Assembly (NCBI GenBank): GCA_031548545.1
Contig: JAVBQY010000003.1
Coordinates: 1-64,000 of the forward strand
Length of the DNA stretch: 64,000 nucleotides
Direction of reading: 5' to 3'
Source of the DNA: UBA932 sp031548545
Lineage (GTDB): Bacteria > Bacteroidota > Bacteroidia > Bacteroidales > UBA932
Shown: positions 17,469 through 25,548 of the stretch, in pieces
Position numbering within the stretch: the stretch's first letter is position 1
Layout: each line of letters begins with the position of its first letter
Position numbers and translations under genes: made by a program
Notes under the pieces: model-generated
Told to the model about the DNA's origin: nothing
Seen by the model: only the letters and a program-made list of their open reading frames with translations
The model's database searches: none

Positions 17469-19043
17469 ATGAAAAAAATCCTCCCCCTATTCATCTTCTT
17501 ACTCTGCCTGACTCCACTTGCAGCCCAAGACCTGCACGCCTTACAAGAAGGCTACAGCAAATACGGCCGCCTGCTTTATTATATCAATAGTCACTATGTA
17601 GATACGGCCAATATCCATAAGTTAGTGGAAAAGGCCGTAGTAGCCACCCTGCAACACCTCGACCCCCACTCTATATACCTCAGCGCCGAAGAGGTGAAAG
17701 CAGCCAATGAGCCCCTTGAGGGGAGCTTTGACGGCATAGGTGTGGAGTTCAATATCCTGAACGATACGCTTACCGTAGTCAGCGCCCTTTCCGGAGGCCC
17801 CTCGGAGCAAGTGGGCATCAAGGCCGGCGACCGCATTGTCCGTGTCAATGAAGAAAACATTGCCGGAGTAGGCCTTAAGAACGAACGTGTACTAAAGCTC
17901 CTGCGCGGCCCGAAAGGCAGCACGGTGAATATAGCGATCATACGCCAGGGAGTGAATGAAGCACTGCACTTTCTGGTGGTGCGCGACAAAATTCCCATCC
18001 ACAGCCTGGACGCTGCTTATGAGGTAAAGCCCGGCATGGTGTATATCCGCCTCAATAAATTTGCCATAACCACCATGGACGAATTATACACGGCGTTGCG
18101 CAAGTTTAAACGTAAACCGGCCGCCCTGATCCTTGACCTGCGGGGCAACAGCGGAGGTATACTACAAACCGCCATTGAGCTGGCCGACCAATTTTTCGAT
18201 GCCGGAAAACTGATGGTGTATACGGAAGGCGCCCATTGGACAAAAACAATGGAAATTTCTACCGGAGAAGGTCTCCTCAAGGCCTGCAGGTTAGCCGTAC
18301 TGATAGACGAAGGAAGCGCCTCGGCCAGTGAAATTGTGAGCGGCGCTATTCAGGACTGGGACCGTGGCGTGGTCATCGGCCGCCGTTCTTACGGAAAAGG
18401 ATTGGTGCAACAGCTGCTACCGCTCAATGACGGCTCGCAGATCCGCCTCACCGTAGCCCGTTACCACACGCCTACCGGGCGGGTGATCCAACGGCCCTAT
18501 GATGCCGGCCATATTGAAAAATATTATACGGAAATTTACAAGCGGTACACCGACGGTGAAATTTACAGTCAGGACAGCATTCGCTTCCCGGACTCTCTGA
18601 AATTCCAAACCTTGAAAGAAAGGCGGGTGGTTTACGGCGGAGGCGGTATTATGCCCGACGTGTTTATGCCCTTGGATACCACTTATTATTCGGCCTATTA
18701 CTCAAAGATGCTCCGGTTGGGCATTCTCAACCAGTTTTCCATCCGTTATATGGATAACCACCGTGAGCGGCTCCAACGGCAATACAAGCAATTTACCGAC
18801 TTTGACAAGCAATTTGAGATAGACGCGGCGCTTTTCGAAGAACTACTGGCTTATGCAGAAAGCCAGCAACTGCCGCGAGACGAAGAAGGAATAAAAACCT
18901 CGGGAGAAAATATTCGTTTAATCCTTAAAGCCTACATCGCCCGGATCCTTTGGGGCAGCAATGAATACTTCGAAGTAGTCAATAAACGTGATGACAAGGC
19001 CTTTCTTAAAGCAATAGAATTATTAGAAAAAAAAGATAAATAA
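17469..19043 (+). CDS. C-terminal processing peptidase, S41 family
   Basis: I start at 17469 (MKKILPLFIFLL) instead of the in-frame 17445 ATG because this gives a normal signal peptide ending LAAQ and the upstream codons overlap a promoter box. The 524-residue protein has a PDZ domain (about 80-165, with GGPSEQVGIKAGDRI) followed by the S41 core. The catalytic Ser is in GSASASE (Ser285) and the general-base Lys in YGKG (Lys310). Tail-specific proteases of this group trim C-termini of periplasmic proteins; in T9SS bacteria several such paralogues exist. The symporter gene follows after only 6 bp, so co-transcription is likely. Confidence 0.93.
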   Translation: MKKILPLFIFLLCLTPLAAQDLHALQEGYSKYGRLLYYINSHYVDTANIHKLVEKAVVATLQHLDPHSIYLSAEEVKAANEPLEGSFDGIGVEFNILNDTLTVVSALSGGPSEQVGIKAGDRIVRVNEENIAGVGLKNERVLKLLRGPKGSTVNIAIIRQGVNEALHFLVVRDKIPIHSLDAAYEVKPGMVYIRLNKFAITTMDELYTALRKFKRKPAALILDLRGNSGGILQTAIELADQFFDAGKLMVYTEGAHWTKTMEISTGEGLLKACRLAVLIDEGSASASEIVSGAIQDWDRGVVIGRRSYGKGLVQQLLPLNDGSQIRLTVARYHTPTGRVIQRPYDAGHIEKYYTEIYKRYTDGEIYSQDSIRFPDSLKFQTLKERRVVYGGGGIMPDVFMPLDTTYYSAYYSKMLRLGILNQFSIRYMDNHRERLQRQYKQFTDFDKQFEIDAALFEELLAYAESQQLPRDEEGIKTSGENIRLILKAYIARILWGSNEYFEVVNKRDDKAFLKAIELLEKKDK

Positions 19044-19049
19044 AAAAGT

Positions 19050-20276
19050 ATGGGGAAAATTAATTTCAAAAAAATCTTCGCCAATCTGGGCATATTAATT
19101 ATAATCGCTATGCTTGCGGGCTGTATTGCCGGCTTCTTCATGGGCGGGAACGCCTCTATGTTTGATCCGCTCGGGCGTATATTTATTCTGCTGATTAAAA
19201 TGCTGGTAGTTCCCCTGATCTTTGTATCCATACTGTCGGGGGCCATGAGCCTGGGCGCTACAAAAAAAGCCGGGAAGGTCGCCTTCATTTCCATTGCCTT
19301 CATTTTAGTGAGCTCTCTGCTGGCCGGCTTCATCGCCCTGGCGCTGGGCTTGTGGTTGCAGCCGGGCAGCGGTGTATCTCCGGAATTACTAAAGTCTTTC
19401 ATGAACGGCCATGAGGCCGCCACCGGTCCGGCCGCCACACTGGGCTTCTGGGCAACGCTGGAAAGCTTTATCCCTGAAAATCCGGTAAGGGCTTTGGCGC
19501 AGGGAAACATACTCCAGATCATCGTATTCTGTATGTTGCTCGGTTTCGGCATAGGCACCATCCCCGGTGAGAAAAAAGAATTGATTACCAAAATGATCGA
19601 TGGTTTTTTAGACGCATTGATCTGGTGTATAAAGGTCGTTATGTGGACGGCGCCGATCGGTGTTTTCGCCCTGATGGCCTCGGCCGTAGGCACCCTTGGC
19701 TTCGACATTTTCGGAAAACTGGCCAACCTGCTATGGGTGAACATACTGGCCTTGCTGATCCTTTGGGCCGGCGTTTACCTGCTCTGCATACACTTCTTCT
19801 CCAATGTTTCCGTGGCCCAATTCATCAAAGCCATGGTTAAACCGCAGGTCGTAGCCCTTTCCACCGCCTCTTCACTGGCCACCCTGGCCCTCAACATGAA
19901 AGTAAGCGAAGAAGAACTGAAAGTCCATAAAGACACCGTATCTTTCGTATTGCCCTTGGGCGCCACCATCAATATGGCCGGCAATGTCTTATACTATATA
20001 TTAGCCACCCTCTTCCTGGCCCAGTTTTACGGTATGGACATCAGCATGAGCGCCTATGTAGCCATTACCATCACGGCCGTATTAAGCGCCATAGGCCAGG
20101 CCGGCGTACCGGGCCCCACGCTCACCCTCTTTGCCGTACTGCTTGCCGGCGGTATTCCCCTGGACGGCGTAGCCCTGCTCTTTGCCGTGGACCGCCTCTT
20201 TGATATGCTGCGCACGACAATGAATATTACAGGGGACGCAGTCTGCGCCGCAGTGGTCGATAAATATACCAATTGA
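19050..20276 (+). CDS. Dicarboxylate/amino acid:cation symporter (DAACS family)
   Basis: A 408-residue membrane protein of the GltP/GltT/DctA family. It shows the serine-rich hairpin STASSLATL (about residues 271-279), the GATINMAGN motif of TM7 (about 307-315) and the second hairpin around GQAGVPGPTLTLF (about 349), followed by the D-x-x-x-D/N region VDRLFDMLRTTMNITGD of TM8 that binds substrate and cation. It imports glutamate, aspartate or C4-dicarboxylates with Na+ or H+. The stop codon is directly adjacent to that of the convergent phosphoesterase gene (20276/20277). Confidence 0.93.
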   Translation: MGKINFKKIFANLGILIIIAMLAGCIAGFFMGGNASMFDPLGRIFILLIKMLVVPLIFVSILSGAMSLGATKKAGKVAFISIAFILVSSLLAGFIALALGLWLQPGSGVSPELLKSFMNGHEAATGPAATLGFWATLESFIPENPVRALAQGNILQIIVFCMLLGFGIGTIPGEKKELITKMIDGFLDALIWCIKVVMWTAPIGVFALMASAVGTLGFDIFGKLANLLWVNILALLILWAGVYLLCIHFFSNVSVAQFIKAMVKPQVVALSTASSLATLALNMKVSEEELKVHKDTVSFVLPLGATINMAGNVLYYILATLFLAQFYGMDISMSAYVAITITAVLSAIGQAGVPGPTLTLFAVLLAGGIPLDGVALLFAVDRLFDMLRTTMNITGDAVCAAVVDKYTN

Positions 20277-20768
20277 TTATCGCGGCCACTCCCCGACTTC
20301 CAACTCGCGGATGTTGCCCTGGTCAATAATGAAACGCACGGCCGTGCGTACGGTATGAATACCGCGTACGCTGGCTCCTCCCGGATTGATGTGCAGCAGG
20401 TTGTAGTGCTTATCATACATCACCTTCAAAATATGGGAGTGCCCCGAAATAAACAGTTTGGGCGGCTGCTCCTCGATGAGCCGGCGCGCCTCATAAGAGT
20501 AGTTACCGGGATAGCCGCCAATGTGCATCATGAGCACATCCACCCCTTCCAGTGTGAAGCGTTGCACCTCGGGATACACGGTCCGCACGTGCCAGTCATC
20601 GCAATTACCGAAGACCGCCCGCAGGGGTTTAAAGGCCGCCATTTCATCGGCCAGCTCCAGATTGCCGATATCGCCGGCATGCCATAACTCATCGACCCCC
20701 TCAAAAAAGCGGCAGAGTTTGTCATCAAAGCAATAATGGGTGTCGGAGAGTAATCCTATACGTTTCAT
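20277..20768 (-). CDS. YfcE/MJ0936-type metallophosphoesterase
   Basis: A 163-residue calcineurin-like phosphoesterase. Metal-binding motifs are LLSDTHYCFDD at the N-terminus, HAGDIGN, GNCDDWH, and the C-terminal GHSH. Small enzymes of this group (YfcE, MJ0936) are Mn2+-dependent phosphodiesterases of the cytosol with unclear physiological substrates. I choose 20768 as start (MKRIGLL); an upstream Met at 20777 lies within the -7 box and cannot be transcribed from it. The promoter is a textbook match and predicts a leaderless message. Confidence 0.9.
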   Translation of the reverse strand: MKRIGLLSDTHYCFDDKLCRFFEGVDELWHAGDIGNLELADEMAAFKPLRAVFGNCDDWHVRTVYPEVQRFTLEGVDVLMMHIGGYPGNYSYEARRLIEEQPPKLFISGHSHILKVMYDKHYNLLHINPGGASVRGIHTVRTAVRFIIDQGNIRELEVGEWPR

Positions 20769-20774
20769 AGCTAC

Positions 20775-20805
20775 CAAAGATACAGCGTTTTTCCCGAATC
20801 ACAAA
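20775..20805 (-). promoter_or_regulatory. Consensus promoter of the phosphoesterase gene, leaderless
   Basis: On the minus strand TTTG (20805-20802) is followed by 19 nt and TATCTTTG (20782-20775), a perfect Bacteroidetes promoter. Only 6 nt separate the box from the ATG at 20768. Confidence 0.7.
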
Positions 20806-20811
20806 ATTTTA

Positions 20812-20819
20812 TATCTTTG
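20812..20819 (+). promoter_or_regulatory. -7 box TATCTTTG of rsmE
   Basis: TATCTTTG 14 nt before the rsmE ATG, with a T-run at 20788-20792 at the -33 distance. It is interleaved with the divergent phosphoesterase promoter, so the two may compete. Confidence 0.6.
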
Positions 20820-20833
20820 TAAAAATTTGGACT

Positions 20834-21544
20834 ATGCATCTGTTTTATACCCCCGATATACAAGGAACACACTATACCTTGAATGAAGAAGAATCTAAGC
20901 ACTGCATACGGGTATTGCGCCTGGCCGAAGGGGATACGGTATACCTCACCGACGGACGGGGAACATTGTACACCACCCGGGTGGCCAGGGCCCATGATAA
21001 GGCCTGTGTAGTGGAGCTTATCCGTAAAGAAGAAAACTACGGACAACGTGATTATTACCTGCAACTGGCCGTAGCGCCCACAAAGAACATGGAACGTTAT
21101 GAGTGGATGCTGGAAAAAATCACCGAAATAGGCGTTGACCGTATCAGCCCCCTGCTTTGCGAACATGCCGAGCGCCGTATACTGAAGCACGAACGGGCGG
21201 AGAAAATTATAACCGCCGCCATGAAACAATCTCTGAAAGCCTACCTGCCGCAACTGGATGCATTGACCCCTTTCATGCAATTTATACGGCAGCCCTTTGA
21301 CGGCCAGAAATTCATAGGGCACTGCGCCGAAGGGGAACGGATAGTACTGCCCAAAGTCCTTGAAGGTTGTAATAAAGCCCTTATCCTGATTGGCCCGGAA
21401 GGCGACTTCTCCGCCGCCGAAATCAAAGCGGCGCTGGAGCAGGGATTCACACCGGTGAGCCTGGGCGACACGCGGCTGCGCGTGGAAACGGCAGCAGTGG
21501 TAGCCTGCAGTCAACTACAAACGATACAATTACTTAAACCCTGA
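20834..21544 (+). CDS. rsmE: 16S rRNA m3U1498 methyltransferase RsmE
   Basis: A 236-residue SPOUT methyltransferase. N-terminal PUA-like domain with HCIRVLRL; the knotted C-terminal domain has LIGPEGDFSAAEI (about residues 185-197) and LGDTRLRVETA (about 216-226), the SAM-binding motifs of RsmE. It methylates U1498 (E. coli numbering) in the decoding region of 16S rRNA. A GNAT gene follows 3 bp later and is surely co-transcribed. Confidence 0.95.
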   Translation: MHLFYTPDIQGTHYTLNEEESKHCIRVLRLAEGDTVYLTDGRGTLYTTRVARAHDKACVVELIRKEENYGQRDYYLQLAVAPTKNMERYEWMLEKITEIGVDRISPLLCEHAERRILKHERAEKIITAAMKQSLKAYLPQLDALTPFMQFIRQPFDGQKFIGHCAEGERIVLPKVLEGCNKALILIGPEGDFSAAEIKAALEQGFTPVSLGDTRLRVETAAVVACSQLQTIQLLKP

Positions 21545-21547
21545 CAC

Positions 21548-22000
21548 ATGTCAAATATCCTGATCAGAAAAGCACAGAGAGAAGATTGTCCGCGGCTGAT
21601 GGAACTCATCCGGGGCCTGGCCGATTACGAAAAAATGCCTGATGAAGTGACGGTAGCCCTCTCCCATTTTGAGGAAAGCGGCTTCGGGCCCAATCCCGTA
21701 TGGTGGGGCTTTGTGGCCGAAACAGACGGTATGGTTTACGGCTTCGCCCTCTACTATATCCGGTATAGTACCTGGAAGGGACAACGCCTGTGGCTCGAAG
21801 ATTTATATGTAGACCCGCATAAGCGGGGGCAAAAACTGGGCGCCATGCTCTTTGACCGGCTTATCGAAGAGGCCAGGGCAAAAGGCTATTCGGGAATGAA
21901 CTGGCAGGCGCTGGACTGGAATGAACCGGCCCTGAACTTTTACCGTAAATACAAGGCTAATTTCGACCCCAGCTGGGTAAACTGCAGCATTGACTTTTAA
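21548..22000 (+). CDS. GNAT family N-acetyltransferase
   Basis: A 150-residue acetyltransferase. The acetyl-CoA binding region is LEDLYVDPHKRGQKLGAMLF (about residues 94-113), with the R/Q-x-x-G-x-G/A pattern, followed by GMNWQALDWNEPALNFYRK. This last motif resembles the spermidine/spermine or thialysine acetyltransferase subgroup (diamine N-acetyltransferases), but the substrate is not established. Second gene of the rsmE operon. Confidence 0.9.
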   Translation: MSNILIRKAQREDCPRLMELIRGLADYEKMPDEVTVALSHFEESGFGPNPVWWGFVAETDGMVYGFALYYIRYSTWKGQRLWLEDLYVDPHKRGQKLGAMLFDRLIEEARAKGYSGMNWQALDWNEPALNFYRKYKANFDPSWVNCSIDF

Positions 22001-22033
22001 TCACCTGTTCCTATTTCAATTATACCTAACGAC

Positions 22034-22315
22034 ATGACCATAACTGCCCTGATTGGCTATGCTGCCGCCGCCTTATCCATCCTCAACCAATTTCCGCAAG
22101 CGATTAAAGTAATAAAGACGAGAGACACGCACAGCCTGTCCCTCTCTATGTACTGTATTGTTGAAGTCTGTATTTCTTTATGGCTGGTATACGGCATCCT
22201 GCTCAATGACCTGCCCCTGATTGTGGGCAACGCCATATCCCTAATCCCCATTACCTACATTTGGCTGACCAAGATTTACCATACCATTACCGGCAAAGAC
22301 CCCTGGGGCATATAG
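22034..22315 (+). CDS. SemiSWEET sugar transporter (PQ-loop)
   Basis: A 93-residue three-helix membrane protein with a PQ motif in the first helix (NQFPQAIKVIKTRDTHSLS), conserved Trp/Asn in the later helices, and the length of bacterial SemiSWEETs, which dimerise to carry small sugars by facilitated diffusion. It lies downstream of rsmE-GNAT and next to the NUDIX regulator of the glucan locus, so it might export or import glucose released there; that link is inference from position only. Confidence 0.9.
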   Translation: MTITALIGYAAAALSILNQFPQAIKVIKTRDTHSLSLSMYCIVEVCISLWLVYGILLNDLPLIVGNAISLIPITYIWLTKIYHTITGKDPWGI

Positions 22316-22319
22316 TCTA

Positions 22320-23051
22320 CTAAAAAACGGTATACTCTTTTTGGGTCTTATCAAAGATTTTACGGCTGAACTGGTACAAAGTGGCGGCTTTGTGCGGCAC
22401 GTTGGTTTGCCGTTCGGCCAAAGGCAATAAAAATTTAAAGGTATTCACCTTGCGCCGGAAATTACGTTTGTCCACTGGCCGGCCCATAATCAATTCGTAT
22501 AAACGCTGAAACTCCGTCAGCGTAAATTTGTCGGGAAGCAATTCGAAAACCACCGGCTCATAAGCCACATCACGGCGTAGCTTTTCAAGCGCTCCGTCCA
22601 GGATATCACGGTGGTCAAAAATCAGGTCCCCTATTTCATGCAAGTCCCGCCAATGGGCTTCCGGAGACATTGTACAGACATCAATATCTTTGATGTTTAC
22701 TACGGCATAGAAAGCAATAGTAATTACCCTCCATTCTCCCACGCCTTTTTGCTGTATCCATAAAAAGTCGAATTCACGCCGGTGAAGCCGGTCCACGGCG
22801 CTGAACACCTTGAACTGTTTCAGAAAAACATTTCCGATACTGATACCGGTTTGCTCCCTTAGCGTACGCACAGCTGTTTCTTCCACACTCTCAGAAACAA
22901 GCACGTGATTACCGGGCAACTTCCACTCCGTAGCCACGGCGCCATCATGTTCTATTAGCTCTCTGCGTAACAAGACCTTCAGACTGCCGGCATCATAACC
23001 GAAAATCACGCAGTCAACAGAAACCTGTCTTAGCATATCGGGACTTTTCAT
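22320..23051 (-). CDS. NUDIX-fold transcriptional regulator (NrtR/AraR-like) with C-terminal winged helix
   Basis: A 243-residue protein. Residues about 10-150 form a NUDIX domain, but the Nudix box is degenerate: the segment from G47 (GNHVLVSESVEETAV, then RTLREQTG) lacks the consensus RE and EE pair, arguing for a ligand sensor rather than a hydrolase. Residues about 165-243 form a winged helix (LTEFQRLYELIMGRPVDKRNF, then FRRKV). NUDIX-type regulators control NAD genes (NrtR) or sugar loci (AraR in Bacteroides). Lying beside the glucan locus with no HTCS or ECF regulator nearby, it is the best candidate for its control. The promoter suggests a leaderless or very short leader; a start at Met6 (23036) is possible. 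Confidence 0.85.
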   Translation of the reverse strand: MKSPDMLRQVSVDCVIFGYDAGSLKVLLRRELIEHDGAVATEWKLPGNHVLVSESVEETAVRTLREQTGISIGNVFLKQFKVFSAVDRLHRREFDFLWIQQKGVGEWRVITIAFYAVVNIKDIDVCTMSPEAHWRDLHEIGDLIFDHRDILDGALEKLRRDVAYEPVVFELLPDKFTLTEFQRLYELIMGRPVDKRNFRRKVNTFKFLLPLAERQTNVPHKAATLYQFSRKIFDKTQKEYTVF

Positions 23052-23056
23052 GTGTA

Positions 23057-23064
23057 CAAATATA
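23057..23064 (-). promoter_or_regulatory. -7 box TATATTTG of the NUDIX regulator
   Basis: TATATTTG on the minus strand ends 5 nt before the first ATG at 23051. A TGTGTACA-like motif lies between box and ATG and resembles the half-site of the operators at 28.7-28.9 kb, hinting at autoregulation. Confidence 0.45.
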
Positions 23065-23079
23065 ATTATTTTTTATCTT

Positions 23080-23116
23080 TTATAAAACAGGCCTTGCCGG
23101 TCCGACAAGGCCTGTT
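23080..23116 (-). terminator. Terminator of the SusC-SusD-binding-protein operon
   Basis: AACAGGCCTTG at 23086-23096 and CAAGGCCTGTT at 23106-23116 form an 11-bp perfect stem with a 9-nt loop. On the minus strand it is followed by a short T-run (TTTTATAA), so it ends the leftward operon just before the NUDIX gene promoter. Confidence 0.8.
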
Positions 23117-23154
23117 CGTAAAACACACTAATCTAACCTAAAACACTACAAGGC

Positions 23155-23994
23155 TTAGGGATGAGTAAAACGCATAAAGAAAGCGCCCCAACCTAACCTA
23201 ATTCTTAATTTAAGGATATTTTCATCCAGTTGCAGAACATCATACCTATTGGTGGCCCAGGCGCCGTTAGGCACATAGGATGGGAATCCGCCATTACTTA
23301 AGGTAAGCGTCTTGGTATCTCCATCAATTTCCAAATTCCATTGCTGGCCGGCCGGCTGTGCATAAGGTACCAATACGCTACCGCTCGGCTTAGGTTGTAC
23401 GCCGAAAGCTTCTGCAGCATCTTCATTACACAAAACCCAGCCTAAAGACACCAATTCATAATTCCCTGCCCGGTCATAACCATTAGCGTGGAATTTCAGG
23501 GTATCATCATACACTTTAGGGTCTTGCTCATTCGGACCGGCTACCCACCACTCCGGATTAGGAGCCCATTCTGGTCCATTCCCAATATGACCGCTATTAT
23601 TATGATCCCATACCCAAGGCTTTGATGTCAGGTTAATCACGTCTATGGGGTAATCTTCCGTAACTTCAAATGTAATGGTTTTGGTAGTACTGATACCGGC
23701 CTTATTGTAAACAGCCAATTGTACGGAGTAAGTGCCTGCATCATAATACTGGCGTGTAATATCAACCCCCACTTTGGTAGCTCCTCCGAAATTCCAGATG
23801 CCCACCACACCGGGAGTAAGGATATTAAACTTCATATTTGCAGGTGTAGTTCCGGCGGGTTCTATACTGTACTGAATATTTTCGATGTCTGCAATGGCGC
23901 CCATATCCGGCTTCTTGTCTTCCATGGGTGTACAGGCTGTTACCAGGCAGGCAGGCAGGCAGGCCAACAAAGCATATTTTATAATTTTTTTCAT
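23155..23994 (-). CDS. Surface glycan-binding lipoprotein with PKD-like domain
   Basis: A 279-residue lipoprotein: the leader MKKIIKYALLACLPACLVTAC ends in a lipobox at Cys21. Residues about 35-115 are a PKD/Ig-like domain (GIWNFGG, then YYDAGTYSVQLAVYN, and TFEV). The C-terminal about 150 residues are Trp-rich (PWVWDHNNSGHIG, PEWWVAGP) and end in strands typical of glycan-binding modules. As third gene after susC and susD, it is probably the locus's SGBP, capturing beta-glucan at the cell surface. The signal peptide is encoded over a (CAGG)5 tract that could shift frame. Confidence 0.8.
   Translation of the reverse strand: MKKIIKYALLACLPACLVTACTPMEDKKPDMGAIADIENIQYSIEPAGTTPANMKFNILTPGVVGIWNFGGATKVGVDITRQYYDAGTYSVQLAVYNKAGISTTKTITFEVTEDYPIDVINLTSKPWVWDHNNSGHIGNGPEWAPNPEWWVAGPNEQDPKVYDDTLKFHANGYDRAGNYELVSLGWVLCNEDAAEAFGVQPKPSGSVLVPYAQPAGQQWNLEIDGDTKTLTLSNGGFPSYVPNGAWATNRYDVLQLDENILKLRIRLGWGAFFMRFTHP
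23944..23963. repeat. Tetranucleotide tract (CAGG)x5 in the signal peptide codons
   Basis: Five perfect CAGG units lie inside the start of the SGBP gene, encoding its ACLPACL segment on the minus strand. Gain or loss of one unit shifts the frame, so this is a possible slipped-strand phase switch. Confidence 0.75.
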
Positions 23995-24014
23995 ATTTCA
24001 AGTTCGTTTAAATA

Positions 24015-25520
24015 TTAATTATAACCGGGGTTTTGTTTCAACTCGCCATGGGTGCGGTCGATTTCAGCAGCAGGCAGGGGCCAGTATTTCTTATAGGATA
24101 CATAACCCTTAGCGCCCAACACCTCTTCGGCCTTGTTAAAGCGTTGCAAGTCCCAATAACGGTGACCTTCGCAGGCAAATTCCAAATGCCGTTCACTCAG
24201 AATACCATCAAGGGTTACCGCACGTTGAGTAAAGGAAGTACCGAAAGCACGGCGGCGCACGGCGTCAAAGGGTGTTTGAGCATCACCGCTGCCAAGGCGC
24301 AAACGCAACTCAGACATATTCAACAGCACCTCCGCATAACGGAAAATACGGATATTATTACGGAAGTTCATATCGGCGTTACCGGTGGTAACATCGTTAT
24401 AGCCCTTACGCGGCGCATATTTTTTATTGAAGAAACCGGTATCATCATAAGAGGGGTCATAAGTACAACCGGGGTTATCAGCCATATATTTCTGCATATT
24501 CAGGATACCGCCGTCTCTGCGCTGGTCAGTCGGATCATATAAACCGTACAAAGTCGGCATAACTACATCAAAACCCCAACCTTCCTGAAAATCAGGACTA
24601 TTTTTCAAACCACGGGGCCCGATAAGTTTAGGGAATACGGTACCACCCACACCATTGCTATAATCCCAGGTTCTGGAAGCGCCTTTATCATAGTAGTTCA
24701 CTTCAAAAATTGATTCCGAGCTCCATTCTCCTTCATCCTTGAAGATGCCTTCAAAGTCGGATTTAAGGCTGTAATATCCTTTAGATTCAATATCTTCCAT
24801 ATCGGCCAACACTTCTGCATAACGCGAGCGGTCTTGCTGGTACATTACCATACGGGCTTTCAGCATCTGTGCGGCGGCGCGGGTAATACGGCCCTGCTCC
24901 CCATCGGCTACCGATAAAGGCAGGTAGTCTCCGCCGATCACCTCATCCATGACAGCAACCAACTTAGCATACACCTCATCAGCTGTAAGTTGCGGAGCGG
25001 TAAAGGGTGTGGTAAGGTTCTTGTCATAATAAGGAATGTTGCCCCAGAGTTTCCATAACCAATGGTAGTAGTAGGTAAACAAGTATTTAGCTTCTCCCAA
25101 CACACGGTTCTTGGCGGCCGGAGACATGCCCTGTATTTTGTCTATATTCTCAATTACCTGCAAGGCACGGTTAACACCCGAATAATAGATGGTCCACAAC
25201 ACATCGGGTTGCTCCAGCGGGGTAATCTGAAAACGGTTAAGCAGCGTTACCACCTTTTGGTCGTATTCCGTACCGCCGCCGGATTTCACGTCATCCGACA
25301 TCATGTCCGAAATCATGGTAATCTGGTTATATTGCCCCCACACATAGGAATCCCATTGCAAAGGGTCATAGGCGGCCACCAGGGCCTGGGTGATATCTGC
25401 TTCTGTTTGATAATAATCACTGGCCATTACACCGCTTGGCGGATACACATCGAGGAATGACTCGGAACAAGCGCTCAGGCCGGTCAAAGCAATGATGCTA
25501 TATAAGTATATTTTTTTCAT
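24015..25520 (-). CDS. SusD/RagB-family glycan-binding lipoprotein
   Basis: I start at 25520 (MKKIYLYSIIALTGLSAC) rather than at the ORF start 25535, which gives a normal lipoprotein leader with Cys18. The 501-residue length is typical for SusD. N-terminal SusD-like segment (ESFLDVYPP), TPR-like helices in the middle, and a C-terminal RagB/SusD domain with RLRLGSGDAQTPFDAVRRRAFGT-type and HLEFACEGHRYWDLQRF motifs (the latter near residue 450) are visible. SusD caps the SusC barrel and delivers oligosaccharide. The gene follows susC by 28 bp in the same operon. Confidence 0.96.
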   Translation of the reverse strand: MKKIYLYSIIALTGLSACSESFLDVYPPSGVMASDYYQTEADITQALVAAYDPLQWDSYVWGQYNQITMISDMMSDDVKSGGGTEYDQKVVTLLNRFQITPLEQPDVLWTIYYSGVNRALQVIENIDKIQGMSPAAKNRVLGEAKYLFTYYYHWLWKLWGNIPYYDKNLTTPFTAPQLTADEVYAKLVAVMDEVIGGDYLPLSVADGEQGRITRAAAQMLKARMVMYQQDRSRYAEVLADMEDIESKGYYSLKSDFEGIFKDEGEWSSESIFEVNYYDKGASRTWDYSNGVGGTVFPKLIGPRGLKNSPDFQEGWGFDVVMPTLYGLYDPTDQRRDGGILNMQKYMADNPGCTYDPSYDDTGFFNKKYAPRKGYNDVTTGNADMNFRNNIRIFRYAEVLLNMSELRLRLGSGDAQTPFDAVRRRAFGTSFTQRAVTLDGILSERHLEFACEGHRYWDLQRFNKAEEVLGAKGYVSYKKYWPLPAAEIDRTHGELKQNPGYN

Positions 25521-25548
25521 AACGTAATTAGTCATTTAAGGTTGAAAA

